DNA of 64,000 nt from Beijerinckia mobilis (GTDB taxonomy: Bacteria; Pseudomonadota; Alphaproteobacteria; Rhizobiales; Beijerinckiaceae). The notes under the pieces were generated by a model that made no database searches, had not been told where the DNA came from, and saw nothing but the letters and a program-made list of their open reading frames with translations. A program made the translations under genes and the position numbers. Of the stretch, positions 45,475 to 55,586 are shown one piece after another. Each line of letters starts with the position of its first letter. Positions within the stretch are counted from its first letter, which is position 1. The DNA is taken from the NCBI RefSeq assembly GCF_000745425.1, contig NZ_JQJH01000010.1:1-64000 (forward strand), given 5' to 3'.

Positions 45475-45752
45475 CCCGCGAAAGATGGCAAGAGTTGACC
45501 TTGGACGCAAGGCATTGGCGGGATTGATTGGCCTTCTTTTGCGATTGCCAGTGGGTCTGGCGCTATCAAATGAAAGAAAAATCGCAAATTGTTCGGAATG
45601 AACGATCTTTTTGCGGGGAATTGTAATGCCGAGATTCCAGTCACCGAGCGGCGCTAAACGCCAGTTCCCGTGCGACCAACCCGCTGGCCATGAAAATGAT
45701 GGCTTTTCTCAAAAAGTCTTAAATTGGGAGAATTCAATTCAGAGGAAAGAGT

Positions 45753-46118
45753 TTAATTTGCGACAAGCAATTCGCCGACGGCTTTTTCGATTTCCTTCGC
45801 CTCGAAAGGCTTTTGCAGGGTTTTGCAGTGCGAAAATGCCCCGTTTAGCCCATGCGCGCCATAACCCGACAGGAAGATGAAGGGAATGGATCGTGTGTTC
45901 AGCTCCTCGGCGATTGGATAACTTGGCCGGCCGTTGAGATTGATATCGAGGAGCGCGAAATCGACCTGCTTTTCAGCAATATATTCTAACGCTGTCTCAA
46001 CCGAGGTTTTCACCTCGACCGTCTTGCAGCCAATATCGATGAGCACATCTTCGAGAAGCATGCCGATCATTGCTTCATCTTCTACGACAAGAATATGGAG
46101 ATCATGCAAGTTTTTCAC
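45753..46118 (-). CDS. Single-domain response regulator
   Basis: 121 residues, receiver domain only. Acidic pair in VVEDEAMIG, phospho-accepting Asp in FALLDINLNG (about residue 57), and the conserved Lys in LQKPFEAKEIEKAV. No output domain, so it would act through partner proteins in a phosphorelay. The start codon is GTG. No histidine kinase lies next to it. Similar single receivers are common in Hyphomicrobiales. Confidence 0.9.
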   Translation of the reverse strand: MKNLHDLHILVVEDEAMIGMLLEDVLIDIGCKTVEVKTSVETALEYIAEKQVDFALLDINLNGRPSYPIAEELNTRSIPFIFLSGYGAHGLNGAFSHCKTLQKPFEAKEIEKAVGELLVAN

Positions 46119-46347
46119 GGTCTACGCCAGTTCCTGGAGAGCATTACCAGAGCGCAACGCCTGAAAAAAAGAAGGGTTCCGGACCCTTTCATACTCTTGT
46201 GATCGGTATGGCAAAACCCATGAACAAGCCCGATCCCCGCAACGCATTGCGCGCTTGGTACGCGTGCGAACGGTAGGAAAGAAGGAAAGGTAAAGGGAGG
46301 AGGCAGTCGATCTCCCGCTCATAGCGAAAGTCGGGGCGCTGAAACGA

Positions 46348-46380
46348 CAAGACGGGACCAAGCATGTAGGCCCCGTCTTG
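46348..46380. terminator. Hairpin downstream of the porin gene
   Basis: Perfect 9-bp inverted repeat CAAGACGGG/CCCGTCTTG with a 15-base loop, 24 bases beyond the minus-strand porin stop. On the minus strand it is followed by TCGTTTC. Likely the transcript end. Confidence 0.55.
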
Positions 46381-46403
46381 AAAAATGCTAAATCTTGCCT
46401 CGA

Positions 46404-47744
46404 TCAAAACCCGAGAACGATATCACCACCGATCATGAGGGCGGTCTGCGAACTTCCGTTGTTGAAAGGTGAGGTTCCATTGAGAGCCTGGTCGATACGC
46501 ACTTCCGGCCGAAACATGAGAGTCTTTACCGGCAGGTTGTAATGCGCCCAGTCGATTTTCGGTTTGAAGGTCACATTCACCGTGAGTTCACCATAGGTCG
46601 TCGGCGATGGCGCTCCGACGAACGTATAAGGCAGGCCACGGATACTATTCGTATAGTCACGCGTATTCATAAAATTGCCGACAAGGACGCCGGTGTTATC
46701 TCGCATGAGTTCGCCGCGGACGTTGAGCGTTGCTTCGTCGTTGAGAGCATAAGCCAGATAACCGGCGAAACCATAAGCGGTTCTATGAGCGAGCCCATAA
46801 TCATACATCAAATTCGCTTCGCCGCCGAGCGTGACTTTCTCATCCTGTTTGTAGGTGACGACGACATCGTTCCAGGAGCGCATGAGATTGTTGGCGTTTG
46901 GAACGAGAAGGACCGATTGCTCCGGGCCGAGCCGGCTCAGCGCGACGATATTCAACTTGCCATCCGCCAGCTTGTTGAGGCCGAAACCGAAATAGCCCGC
47001 TGGCTCCGAATTGTTGTCATTCGGCGCAAATGACGTTTGCGCACCGGCATCGATACCGGCGTAAAGGTCAAATGTATCGTTCACATGCCAGGTGGCAATG
47101 CCGCCGATGTGCTGGAAGGGAACGAGGAAATTGGACATGTAGGAGAAAGTATAGAAGGGCCGAACGGCGGGGTCGAAGACCTCATAGCCCATGGCGCCTG
47201 GGGTCAGACCAAATTTGACGTCTATACCGCCCGAAGTGAACCATGGCAGATGCGCCAGTGCAGTCAAATTGGTGGGCACGAGCTGATTACGACCGCCCAG
47301 CATGTCATCATTCAAACCAAGAATGTGATTGTAGCGGGCGTCCGTGCCATAGATCATCTGAAACAGGAAACCGAAGTCATAGCCCGTTGCGGATGGATCC
47401 AACGGTCGCTGGAATGTAACCATGACCTGGCTGAGCATGGGTTGGTTGGCATAGTCGGAATAGAGCATTCCGAAATTCCTACCATTGCTCGGATTGGCGG
47501 GATTACCGGCAATACCCGCTTCGATCTGAAGGCCCAGCGAAATCGTGTCGCTCCAGGCTGCGGGGGCAACCTTGACGGCAGGAGGTTCAGCAATATCAGC
47601 GGCCGCAGCGGTTTCAATTCCCGCCGCCAGAAGGAGGGAGCAAAGCGCCAGGGGCCTTGATCGAGAAGCCAAACTGGTGGTCCTCGCCGGATGGCGGGCG
47701 TCTGTGGCAAGACACCGGCGCGGGAATTCAGAGAAGAATAACAT
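46404..47744 (-). CDS. Outer-membrane beta-barrel porin-like protein (BBP2 type)
   Basis: 446 residues. N-terminal export signal with hydrophobic core LALCSLLLAAGIETAAAAD, an unusually long n-region (about 33 residues). Mature part is strand-rich with many aromatic residues, Gly/Asn turns, and a terminal aromatic (DIVLGF), typical of barrels inserted by BAM. The pattern FGMLYSDYANQPMLSQVMVTFQRPLDP and YDFGFLFQMIYGTD (described) resembles the putative beta-barrel porin-2 family. Substrate unknown. The ATG at 47744 has GAGGA 7 bases upstream and was preferred to ATGs further up. Confidence 0.85.
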   Translation of the reverse strand: MLFFSEFPRRCLATDARHPARTTSLASRSRPLALCSLLLAAGIETAAAADIAEPPAVKVAPAAWSDTISLGLQIEAGIAGNPANPSNGRNFGMLYSDYANQPMLSQVMVTFQRPLDPSATGYDFGFLFQMIYGTDARYNHILGLNDDMLGGRNQLVPTNLTALAHLPWFTSGGIDVKFGLTPGAMGYEVFDPAVRPFYTFSYMSNFLVPFQHIGGIATWHVNDTFDLYAGIDAGAQTSFAPNDNNSEPAGYFGFGLNKLADGKLNIVALSRLGPEQSVLLVPNANNLMRSWNDVVVTYKQDEKVTLGGEANLMYDYGLAHRTAYGFAGYLAYALNDEATLNVRGELMRDNTGVLVGNFMNTRDYTNSIRGLPYTFVGAPSPTTYGELTVNVTFKPKIDWAHYNLPVKTLMFRPEVRIDQALNGTSPFNNGSSQTALMIGGDIVLGF

Positions 47745-48725
47745 CGGGTTTTCCTCGATGAACATTCGCTTTAAAAAACGACGCAAATGGGAATTTGTTG
47801 TTAACGCATCTGCCATTGTGCTTATCGATATATCCATGAACACAATGACTCACCACACGACCATGTCGGCTACGGGATTCGCATTATCTGGTTGTTACCT
47901 AGTCTCAGAATTAACATTGGCTGCTTGTTCTAGGTCTTGATGCGCAGGGCGTTGTAGGCCGGTGCGCGCACGGTGAAACGTGCCACCGTGCAATCATGGC
48001 TCACGACTTGTGCGAATCCATGATCGTTGAAGAAGATTGCCAAAATCGCAGGCAATTCTCCGGAGCGCGGGAGAAACACCAAGAATTTCCGTTGCTAGTC
48101 ATTAGCTAGCATGAAGGTTACTCTGCCGTCTTGATGAATATTTATTTATGATGACGAAATTTTAGTCAATATAGTTTTCATTTCCAAGACATGTGGTTTT
48201 GTCGCGGCGCGCTTTGTCAGCCCATTATTCTCACTCATCGGCTTGAGAAGCGGATGTCAGATAATGTTTTATGTGTTTGTAAACGCGCTGTATTTTCCCG
48301 CAGTGGAAGATTGTTATTCCAGAGTGATGAAGCGGAGCGGGATGATTGTTTTTTGCAACACATCCCGAGAAAAAGAGATCTTTGACGATTTCGAGATGCA
48401 TAGGTCGGCGGCGCTAAGAGCCAGGGCATATTCTTTCCAACTCATCTCCCTGCCGGGATCGACGTGGGAGGCCCGGTAGATCGGACCCTCCGCTGATCGA
48501 GCGCGAAAAACGCCGCGCCAACGAAAAATAGATCGCACCCATCGTAACTGCCCCGGGGATTTCAAGAACGGTTCGATGGCAGTGCTATCCCGCCCGCCAT
48601 ATGGCGGGCGTATAGAGGCAGCAGCGCGACATATAGATTTCGTAAAAACTGTCCCACACGCGAAATGCGTACGAATCAAATCATTAAGCTTGATGCGAAG
48701 TGAGCGGATCGCTGCCGAGATGGAC
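47745..48725. other. Long spacer without a convincing gene
   Basis: About 980 bases between the porin gene and the serA terminator. No open frame here has a family likeness. Local features: a GCCCGCCATATGGCGGGC palindrome at 48593-48610, and an AT-rich stretch at 48110-48190. It could host small RNAs, but none was recognised. Confidence 0.45.
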
Positions 48726-48761
48726 AAAAAAAACCGCTTCACTGAAGTTTCAGCGAAGCGG
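48726..48761 (-). terminator. Rho-independent terminator downstream of serA
   Basis: On the minus strand CCGCTTC-G-CTGAA/TTCAG-T-GAAGCGG (12 paired bases round one mismatch, 2-base loop) is followed by eight T residues. It is 162 bases past the serA stop with no gene between, so it most likely ends the serA transcript. Confidence 0.85.
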
Positions 48762-48922
48762 CTCGAAAGACCATCGATAGTCGTCGGGGAGGGGTCCACA
48801 TGGGGATAGGTGGACCAAATTTATTCGCCGATACCAAATCCAGATGATTGGGAGATATCAAGATTGGATATTTGCGAGCCTTTGGGCAGAAACGCCCTCA
48901 GGCATTTTCAGGCGACTTGCTT

Positions 48923-50512
48923 TCAGAAAGCGAGCAGTTTCGCCTTCTTCACACCGGGCAGGGCCTTGACCTCGCTCAGCACATTATCTGGCACGCTTCC
49001 GTCGATTTCGACGAGCGCGATTGCCGAACCGCCCTCCCGATCACGACCGAGGGCGAAAGTGGCGATGTTGACGCCCGCATTGCCGAGCAGGCTCGCAAAA
49101 CGGCCAATGAAGCCCGGCTTGTCTTCGTTGGAAATGTAAATCATCGCCGGCGCGACAGCGGCATCGATCTTGATATCGTTGATCGCAATGATACGGGGCT
49201 TGCCGTCGTGGAAAACGGTTCCGGCGATCGAATGCGACCCTGCTTCGGTTTCAACCGTCAGAGTGATCAGCGATTCATAATCGGCGTCGGCAGCGGCGCG
49301 GCTCACTTCATCGATGATGATACCACGTTCCTTGGCGACCGCTGGGGCCGAGACGACATTGACATCCGAAAGCAGCGGCCGCAGCAGGCCGGCAATTGCT
49401 GACGCGGTAAGAGCCTTGATCTTCAATTGGCCGACTTCACCTTCGTAGGTGATCGTGACCTTCTTGATGGCGGTGTCGACCACCTGACCAGCGAACGAAC
49501 CGAGCCGATCGGCAAGCGCAATGAAGGGCTTCAGTTTCGGTGCTTCCTCGGCGGTGATCGACGGGAAGTTGACGGCGTTGGAAATGGCGCCGCGGATCAG
49601 ATAATCCGACATCTGTTCGGCGACTTGCAGGGCCACATTCTCCTGCGCTTCCGTGGTCGAGGCGCCGAGATGCGGCGTACACACGACATTGGGATGACCA
49701 AACAGCGGGTTTTCCTTGGCCGGTTCGGTCACGAAAACATCGAAGGCGGCTCCGGCGACATGACCGGAATCGAGCGCCTTGCGCAGGGCTTCCTCATCGA
49801 CGAGACCGCCGCGGGCGCAATTGATGATTCGTACACCCTTCTTGGTCTTGGCGAGATTTTCCGCGGAAAGGATATTCTTGGTTTGCGGCGTAAGCGGCGT
49901 ATGCAACGTGATGAAATCGGCGCGCGCCAGCAGATCGTCGAGTTCGACTTTTTCGACGCCGAGATCGAGCGCCCGCTCTGGTGTCAGGAAGGGGTCGAAA
50001 GCGATGACGCGCATCTTGAGGCCGAGGCCGCGTTCGGCGACGATCGAACCGATATTGCCGCAGCCAATGATGCCGAGAACCTTCGCGGTGATCTCGACGC
50101 CCATGAATTTATTCTTTTCCCATTTGCCGGCCTGTGTCGAGGCATCGGCTGCAGGAATCTGCCGGGCGAGCGCAAACATGAGGGCGATTGCATGTTCGGC
50201 TGTCGTAATCGAATTGCCAAACGGCGTATTCATTACGATGACGCCCTTGGCAGTCGCTGCCGGAATATCGACATTGTCAACGCCGATGCCGGCGCGTCCG
50301 ACGACCTTCAGGTTCGTGGCCTTTTCAAGGATCTTGTCGGTGACTTTGGTTGCCGAGCGGATGGCGAGGCCATCGAATTGCCCGATGATCTCGGCAAGCT
50401 TGTCTTTATCCTTGCCGAGATCGGGCTGGAAATCGACTTCGACGCCGCGCTCCTTGAAGATCGCTACGGCGGCTTCCGACAGAGCATCGGAAATGAGAAC
50501 ACGGGGAGCCAT
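48923..50512 (-). CDS. serA: D-3-phosphoglycerate dehydrogenase
   Basis: 529 residues, the long type. First step of serine synthesis: 3-phosphoglycerate to 3-phosphohydroxypyruvate with NAD+. Substrate domain, then NAD domain with LGIIGCGNIGSIVAERGLGL, the catalytic pieces INCARGGLVDEEAL (Arg) and HLGASTTEAQENVA (His), then the allosteric-substrate-binding domain and a C-terminal ACT domain (about 455-529) that commonly senses serine. GGAGA lies 5 bases before the ATG. serC lies 355 bases upstream on the same strand, separated by a repeat element. Confidence 0.97.
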   Translation of the reverse strand: MAPRVLISDALSEAAVAIFKERGVEVDFQPDLGKDKDKLAEIIGQFDGLAIRSATKVTDKILEKATNLKVVGRAGIGVDNVDIPAATAKGVIVMNTPFGNSITTAEHAIALMFALARQIPAADASTQAGKWEKNKFMGVEITAKVLGIIGCGNIGSIVAERGLGLKMRVIAFDPFLTPERALDLGVEKVELDDLLARADFITLHTPLTPQTKNILSAENLAKTKKGVRIINCARGGLVDEEALRKALDSGHVAGAAFDVFVTEPAKENPLFGHPNVVCTPHLGASTTEAQENVALQVAEQMSDYLIRGAISNAVNFPSITAEEAPKLKPFIALADRLGSFAGQVVDTAIKKVTITYEGEVGQLKIKALTASAIAGLLRPLLSDVNVVSAPAVAKERGIIIDEVSRAAADADYESLITLTVETEAGSHSIAGTVFHDGKPRIIAINDIKIDAAVAPAMIYISNEDKPGFIGRFASLLGNAGVNIATFALGRDREGGSAIALVEIDGSVPDNVLSEVKALPGVKKAKLLAF

Positions 50513-50640
50513 GGAATTCTCCAGAAACTGCGGGACGCCCGCAAGTGTCGCGGAAATGCGTTCCGTTAGGATGACGGATCATGTTTTTTAAAAGGGGCCC
50601 GAGAAAAGGGTTCAAGAGAACCCCAAGAAAGCGGGGCATT

Positions 50641-50709
50641 GGAGCGTTTCGGATATATCCAGAAACGCTCCATTCAAAATAAGAGCATTTTCAAAAGGAA
50701 AACGCTCAT
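50641..50709. repeat. Composite palindromic repeat, copy E (5' part)
   Basis: Hairpin GGAGCGTTTCGG...CAGAAACGCTCC (50641-50671), then AGAGCATTTTCAAAAGG and AACGCTC (50701-50707). Lies between serC and serA. A separate small hairpin, ACAGCG/CGCTGT, follows at 50747-50774. The inner AATCGC module of full copies is missing. Confidence 0.7.
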
Positions 50710-50867
50710 GCGGACGCACACCGAGCCGGCCGCCGGGAGGTTGACAGCGTTTCAATTTCCAGAAGCGCTGTTACCTGGTCCGGAAAACCATATGCTGAAG
50801 CGGAGGCGATCGCAGGGTCCCGCTTCAAAAGCGAAAGGGGCTTTGACAGCCGCGATACCAGCTCTAA

Positions 50868-52040
50868 TCAGGCCGCTTTGGCGAGATCGCCCTTGGTCTT
50901 GGCATAGGCATAATCAAGCCATGCCGTCAGAGCGGTGACATCGCTGGTTTCCACCGTGGCACCGCACCAGATACGCAGGCCGGGAGGAGCGTCGCGATAG
51001 GCGCCAATGTCATAGGCCACATTCTCTTTCTCGAGAAGGCTCGCCAACTTCTTGGCGAAATCGGCCTGTGCTTCGGCGGGCAGGGCGGTGATTTCTGGAT
51101 CGGAAACCTTGAGACATACGCTCGTATTGGAGCGAATGGCCGGATCCGCCGCGAGGAAATCGATCCAGGCGGTTTTTTCAACCCAGTCGGTGATCGCCTT
51201 GGTATTGGCATCGGCGCGGGCGATCAGGCTGTCGAGGCCACCAAGCGATTTCGCCCAATTGAGGGCGTCGATATAGTCCTCGACGCAGAGCATGGAGGGC
51301 GTGTTGATCGTCTCGCCGACGAAAATACCTTCCGTGAGCTTGCCACCGCTCGTCAGGCGGAAGATTTTCGGCAACGGCCAGGCCGGCGTATAAGTGGTGA
51401 GCCGTTCAACCGCGCGGGGCGAGAGAATGAGCATGCCATGGCCGCCCTCGCCGCCAAGCACCTTTTGCCAGGAGAAGGTGACGACATCGAGTTTCGCCCA
51501 ATCGAGCTTCTGGGCAAAGGCAGCGGAAGTCGCGTCGCAAATGGTGAGGCCCTGACGGTCCGCCGCGATCCAGTCGCCATTCGGAACTTTCACACCAGAG
51601 GTAGTGCCGTTCCAGGTAAAGACGACGTCATTGTTGAAATCGACGGTCGCAAGATCCACGATCTCGCCATATCCGGCCTTGAGCGTGCGGACATTCGGCA
51701 GTTTCAGTTGCTTGACGATGTCGGTGACCCAGCCCTGACCGAAGGATTCCCAGGCAAGCACATCGACACCGCGTGCGCCTAGGAGAGTCCACAGCGCCAT
51801 TTCGACAGCGCCGGTATCAGAACCAGGGACGATGCCGATGCGATAATCGGCCGGAACCTGCAGAATTTCACGGGTGAGATCGATTGCCAGCTTCAGCTTG
51901 GTCTTGCCGATCTTGGCGCGATGGGAGCGGCCGAGCGGCGCATCCTTGAGAGCGGAAAAATCCCAGCCGGGGCGCTTGGCGCAGGGGCCGGAGGAAAAGC
52001 AGGCATTGGCCGGGCGAGCGGCGGGAAGCGTATCGGTCAT
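50868..52040 (-). CDS. serC: Phosphoserine aminotransferase
   Basis: 390-residue PLP enzyme, the second step of serine synthesis. Begins [26 protein letters not shown] (described), the alphaproteobacterial type of SerC with [14 protein letters not shown] lysine is in [20 protein letters not shown] (about residue 196). C-terminal part with [12 protein letters not shown]. Preceded by the serC leader RNA, which overlaps its ribosome site. Upstream partner of serA on the same strand. Confidence 0.96.
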   Translation of the reverse strand: MTDTLPAARPANACFSSGPCAKRPGWDFSALKDAPLGRSHRAKIGKTKLKLAIDLTREILQVPADYRIGIVPGSDTGAVEMALWTLLGARGVDVLAWESFGQGWVTDIVKQLKLPNVRTLKAGYGEIVDLATVDFNNDVVFTWNGTTSGVKVPNGDWIAADRQGLTICDATSAAFAQKLDWAKLDVVTFSWQKVLGGEGGHGMLILSPRAVERLTTYTPAWPLPKIFRLTSGGKLTEGIFVGETINTPSMLCVEDYIDALNWAKSLGGLDSLIARADANTKAITDWVEKTAWIDFLAADPAIRSNTSVCLKVSDPEITALPAEAQADFAKKLASLLEKENVAYDIGAYRDAPPGLRIWCGATVETSDVTALTAWLDYAYAKTKGDLAKAA

Positions 52041-52095
52041 GTAACCATCCTTTCAGATGGGCGCCTCTCGTTGGGGAGAGGTGTCCCGGCGCTGT
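52041..52095 (-). ncRNA. serC leader RNA motif (cis-regulatory)
   Basis: Two adjacent hairpins in the RNA just before serC: CCTCTC-CCCAAC-GAGAGG (52081 down to 52064) and CCATC-TGAAAG-GATGG (52060 down to 52045). The second contains the AAAGGA ribosome site, 8 bases or so before the ATG. This matches my memory of the serC motif described in Alphaproteobacteria upstream of serC-serA. Its ligand or regulator is not established. The right-hand hairpin could hide the ribosome site. Confidence 0.8.
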
Positions 52096-52277
52096 CGATA
52101 CGCGGGAACAAGGTTGCGGTCAAGCGTCTGATGGCATGACGAAGGGAAGAGCCGCATACAGCGGCGTCGAGCATCAAAGATTTATCGAAAACACATCGGT
52201 GACGCAGGGCCGATCGCTTGCCAGCTGACAGGAGCGCACTATAAAGCGCCAAACTGCCTCTCTCGCCTGGGTCCCCT

Positions 52278-53513
52278 ATGTCCACAGACCAGAAATCCAT
52301 CAAGAAAGTCGTCCTGGCCTATTCCGGTGGCCTCGATACGTCGATCATCCTCAAATGGCTGCAAACGACCTATGGCTGCGAGGTCGTGACCTTTACCGCC
52401 GATCTCGGCCAGGGTGAGGAACTCGGGCCCGCCCGCGACAAGGCGCTTTTGCTCGGCATCAAGCCCGAGAACATCTTTATCGAGGATTTGCGCGAGGAAT
52501 TCGTGCGCGATTACGTCTTTCCGATGTTTCGCGCCAATGCCCAATATGAAGGGCTCTATCTGCTCGGCACTTCCATCGCACGGCCACTGATCGCCAAGAA
52601 ACAGATCGAGATCGCACGGGCGACCGGGGCCGATGCCGTGGCGCATGGCGCGACCGGCAAGGGCAATGATCAGGTGCGTTTCGAGCTTTCCTATTATGCG
52701 CTCGAACCCGACATCAAGGTCATCGCTCCCTGGCGCGAATGGGATCTTTCTTCCCGTACGGCTCTGCTCGACTTCGCCGAAAAGAATCAGATTCCGATCG
52801 CCAAGGACAAGCGGGGAGAGGCGCCTTTCTCTGTCGACGCCAACCTTCTGCATGCTTCGTCGGAAGGCAAGGTGCTGGAGGACCCGGCGCAGGACGTGCC
52901 CGATTATGTCTATTCCCGCACCTTGAGCCCGGAAGAGGCGCCGAACCAGCCGACCTATATTGAGGTCGATTTCGAAAAGGGCGATGCGGTCGCGATCGAC
53001 GGCGAGGCTCTGTCTCCCGCCACTTTGCTGACGCGTCTCAACAAGCTTGGCCATGATAATGGCATCGGGCGGCTCGATCTCGTCGAGAATCGCTTCGTCG
53101 GGATGAAGTCGCGCGGCATGTATGAGACGCCCGGCGGCACGATCCTCTATTTCGCCCATCGTGGCATCGAGCAGATTACCCTCGACCGCGGCGCGGCGCA
53201 TCTGAAGGACGAGCTCATGCCGAAATATGCGGAGCTCATCTACAACGGCTTCTGGTTCTCACCAGAACGGGAAATGCTGCAGGCGCTGATCGACAGAAGC
53301 CAGGAATTCGTGACCGGCAGGGTGCGGCTGAAACTCTATAAGGGCGGAGTCTATGTCGTCGGCCGTTCCAGCCCCTATTCCCTCTATGATCAGGATCTCG
53401 TCACATTCGAGGAAGGCGCGGTCGCCTATGATCATCATGACGCCGCAGGCTTCATCAAATTGAACGCCTTGCGTCTGCGGACGCTGGCGAAACGGGCGCG
53501 CAAGCTGGCCTGA
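52278..53513 (+). CDS. argG: Argininosuccinate synthase
   Basis: 411 residues. Joins citrulline and aspartate with ATP in arginine synthesis. N-terminal P-loop [18 protein letters not shown], then [10 protein letters not shown], the substrate stretch [21 protein letters not shown] (described, residues about 118-138) and the C-terminal synthetase domain with [11 protein letters not shown]-like ending (here [18 protein letters not shown]). Divergent from serC; the ribosome site is weak. Length is typical. Confidence 0.97.
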   Translation: MSTDQKSIKKVVLAYSGGLDTSIILKWLQTTYGCEVVTFTADLGQGEELGPARDKALLLGIKPENIFIEDLREEFVRDYVFPMFRANAQYEGLYLLGTSIARPLIAKKQIEIARATGADAVAHGATGKGNDQVRFELSYYALEPDIKVIAPWREWDLSSRTALLDFAEKNQIPIAKDKRGEAPFSVDANLLHASSEGKVLEDPAQDVPDYVYSRTLSPEEAPNQPTYIEVDFEKGDAVAIDGEALSPATLLTRLNKLGHDNGIGRLDLVENRFVGMKSRGMYETPGGTILYFAHRGIEQITLDRGAAHLKDELMPKYAELIYNGFWFSPEREMLQALIDRSQEFVTGRVRLKLYKGGVYVVGRSSPYSLYDQDLVTFEEGAVAYDHHDAAGFIKLNALRLRTLAKRARKLA

Positions 53514-53832
53514 CCCGGCCGAATCACATGATTCGCATGGTCTTGAGGGCATCAGTGCAAATGGGAAGAAACACGCCTTTTGGGCTGTCTCAATCGATCA
53601 TGTTCATCATTCAGCCATGATCTCGGCCGGGATTCGAAGCTTTTGGAGTGGAAAGCACTGCAAATTCTCTTGGAAGCCCGCGCTCTGCTTGACGTTGCTT
53701 CATGGTTGGGGTTCGTTCTGCCAGGCAGGACTGCCGCAATGACTGCCCGGCCCATGGGCAGCTCGGCGCAAAGTCCATGTGGTCCAATAAGCTGCATGGA
53801 TATATCTGGACAATTCTAAGGAGGCAGACGGG
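53514..53832. other. Spacer between argG and the SWIB gene
   Basis: 319 bases without a supported gene. A short GAATC/GATTC hairpin at 53521-53534 lies just after argG. The SWIB promoter should lie near the right end. Confidence 0.4.
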
Positions 53833-54201
53833 ATGACGACATCCAGCAAGAAATCGCCAGGCGCGGAGACCAAGGCTGCCCCGGCAAAAGCAGCCAAAGC
53901 GCCTGCAAAGACTGCGGCTAAATCCGCCAAGGCGACTGAGAAAGCTGCTAAGCCTGCCGGCAACAGTGCTTTCAGCAAGCCGTTGCAGCCCTCCAAGGAA
54001 TTGGCGGAAATCGTCGGGTCTGAGCCTTTGCCGCGCACTGAAGTGGTCAGCAAGGTGTGGGAATACATCAAGAAACACAAGCTTCAGAACGAAGCGAACA
54101 AGCGTGAGATTCTCGCCGACGACAAACTCAAGCCGATCTTTGGTAAGGACAAGGCGACGATGTTCGAAATGAACAAATTCCTGGCGCAGCACCTTAAATA
54201 A
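53833..54201 (+). CDS. SWIB/MDM2-domain protein
   Basis: 122 residues. A Lys/Ala/Pro-rich, histone-H1-like N-terminal tail (about 1-48) would bind DNA non-specifically. The SWIB domain (about 50-120) follows: FSKPLQPSKELAEIVGSEPLPRTEVVSKVWEYIKKHKLQ (described in part) and a C-terminal MFEMNKFLAQHL. Such proteins are common in Alphaproteobacteria and chlamydiae and are thought to be nucleoid or topoisomerase linked; the role is not settled. AGGAGG lies 8 bases before the ATG. Confidence 0.92.
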   Translation: MTTSSKKSPGAETKAAPAKAAKAPAKTAAKSAKATEKAAKPAGNSAFSKPLQPSKELAEIVGSEPLPRTEVVSKVWEYIKKHKLQNEANKREILADDKLKPIFGKDKATMFEMNKFLAQHLK

Positions 54202-54620
54202 GCGGAACCCGGAATTCGGGCGGTTTTGCCGCCAGCATGCCCGGACCTGATGGGTGCGACCACGAGAGAGAGTGTGGCACCCAGCAAGTCGCCTTTAACC
54301 CTTGATACGAACCATGGCAGAGCGGCCGTCCCCTCAGACGGATGCAAAGAAGCACCCAATGGGTGTGATCAGGGGTGAGAGAGGTCCTTTGAAAGCGAAG
54401 GGGGACGGGCTCTCTCCGGAGGTGGCGTCGTGAAATGGCGGGTTCGGCAGGGGAATGGGATTGAATGGTCTGGCTTCTGCTAGGGCATATGCAATGTCGC
54501 ATATGCTCCGGCCGGAGAAGTTGAGCGTATCGCGCTTCATTTCGATGCACCGCCCTTTGGCGGAAGCCCGAAGCAAGGGTGATTTCGGCACGACGCGCCG
54601 CAGCAGGAAAGAGCCTTCAC
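54202..54620. other. Spacer with a palindrome upstream of the aldo/keto reductase
   Basis: About 420 bases without a supported gene. A perfect inverted repeat GCATATGC-AATGTC-GCATATGC lies at 54485-54506, 115 bases before the reductase start, and may be a regulator site. Confidence 0.45.
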
Positions 54621-55568
54621 GTGAAATATCGTCAGCTTGGTGACAGTGATCTTCAGATTTCGACGATCTCTCTTGGATCGTGGCTGACTTATGCAGGCGG
54701 TATTGAGAAGACTCAGGCTATTGCTTGCATTCACAAAGCGTTCGATGTCGGCATTAATTTCTTCGATACGGCCAATGTCTACGGACGCGGTGCGGCGGAA
54801 ACCGTATTGGGGGAGGCCTTTACCGGTATGGACCGGTCATCCTTCATCCTCGGCACCAAAGTGTTCGGGGCGATGAGCGATACGGACAAGGGTCTATCGC
54901 GTGAGCAGATCATCAAGCAGCTAGACGCCTCGCTCAAGCGTTTGAAGACAGATTATGTCGATCTCTATCAATGTCACCGTTACGATACGGAGACACCGCT
55001 CGAAGAGACGATGGAGGCGCTGACGGCCGAGGTAAAGAAGGGCAAGGTTCGCTATATCGGTTTCAGTGAATGGCCGCAGGACAAGATCGTTGAAGCCTGC
55101 GAAATGGGCGATATGGTGCCCTTCGTTTCCAGCCAGCCACAATATTCCTTGCTCTGGCCCTATCCGCAAAACGAACTCTTTGATCTTTGCGCCGATTATG
55201 GCGTGACGCAGATCGTCTGGTCGCCACTCGCGCAAGGTATTCTGACAGGCAAATATAAGCCAAATGGGAAATTACCCGGGTCATCGCGCGCCGCAAGTGA
55301 AAGCATGGGTTCGATGGTCCCGAAACGCTGGCTTGAAACGCCGGTTCTGGAAGCCGTAGAGAAATTGAAACCGCTGGCCGATGAGGCTGGTCTTACGCTC
55401 GCGCAATTTGCACTCGCCTGGGTTTTGCGCAAGGCGAATGTCTCTTCGGCAATTATCGGGGCGAGCCGACCGGAGCAGGTGGAAGAGAATGCCAAGGCTG
55501 CGGAAGTGCAGGTCACGAATGAACTCTTCTTTCGTGCCGAGGATATTTTGAAACCGTTCATTCAGTAG
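54621..55568 (+). CDS. Aldo/keto reductase (voltage-gated K+ channel beta-subunit-like)
   Basis: 315-residue NADPH-dependent reductase with a TIM-barrel fold. Begins (V/M)KYRQLGDSDLQISTISLGSW; catalytic Asp and Tyr in FFDTANVYGRGAAE, Lys in FILGTKVFG, His in VDLYQCHRYDTETPLEETM. The CHRYD and the C-terminal VSSAIIGASRPEQVEENAKA match the AKR6-like/YghZ group. Physiological substrate unknown. The start is GTG at 54621 with AGGAAAGAG just upstream; an earlier GTG at 54579 is less likely. Confidence 0.9.
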   Translation: MKYRQLGDSDLQISTISLGSWLTYAGGIEKTQAIACIHKAFDVGINFFDTANVYGRGAAETVLGEAFTGMDRSSFILGTKVFGAMSDTDKGLSREQIIKQLDASLKRLKTDYVDLYQCHRYDTETPLEETMEALTAEVKKGKVRYIGFSEWPQDKIVEACEMGDMVPFVSSQPQYSLLWPYPQNELFDLCADYGVTQIVWSPLAQGILTGKYKPNGKLPGSSRAASESMGSMVPKRWLETPVLEAVEKLKPLADEAGLTLAQFALAWVLRKANVSSAIIGASRPEQVEENAKAAEVQVTNELFFRAEDILKPFIQ

Positions 55569-55586
55569 AACGGCGGCATGATGCAT

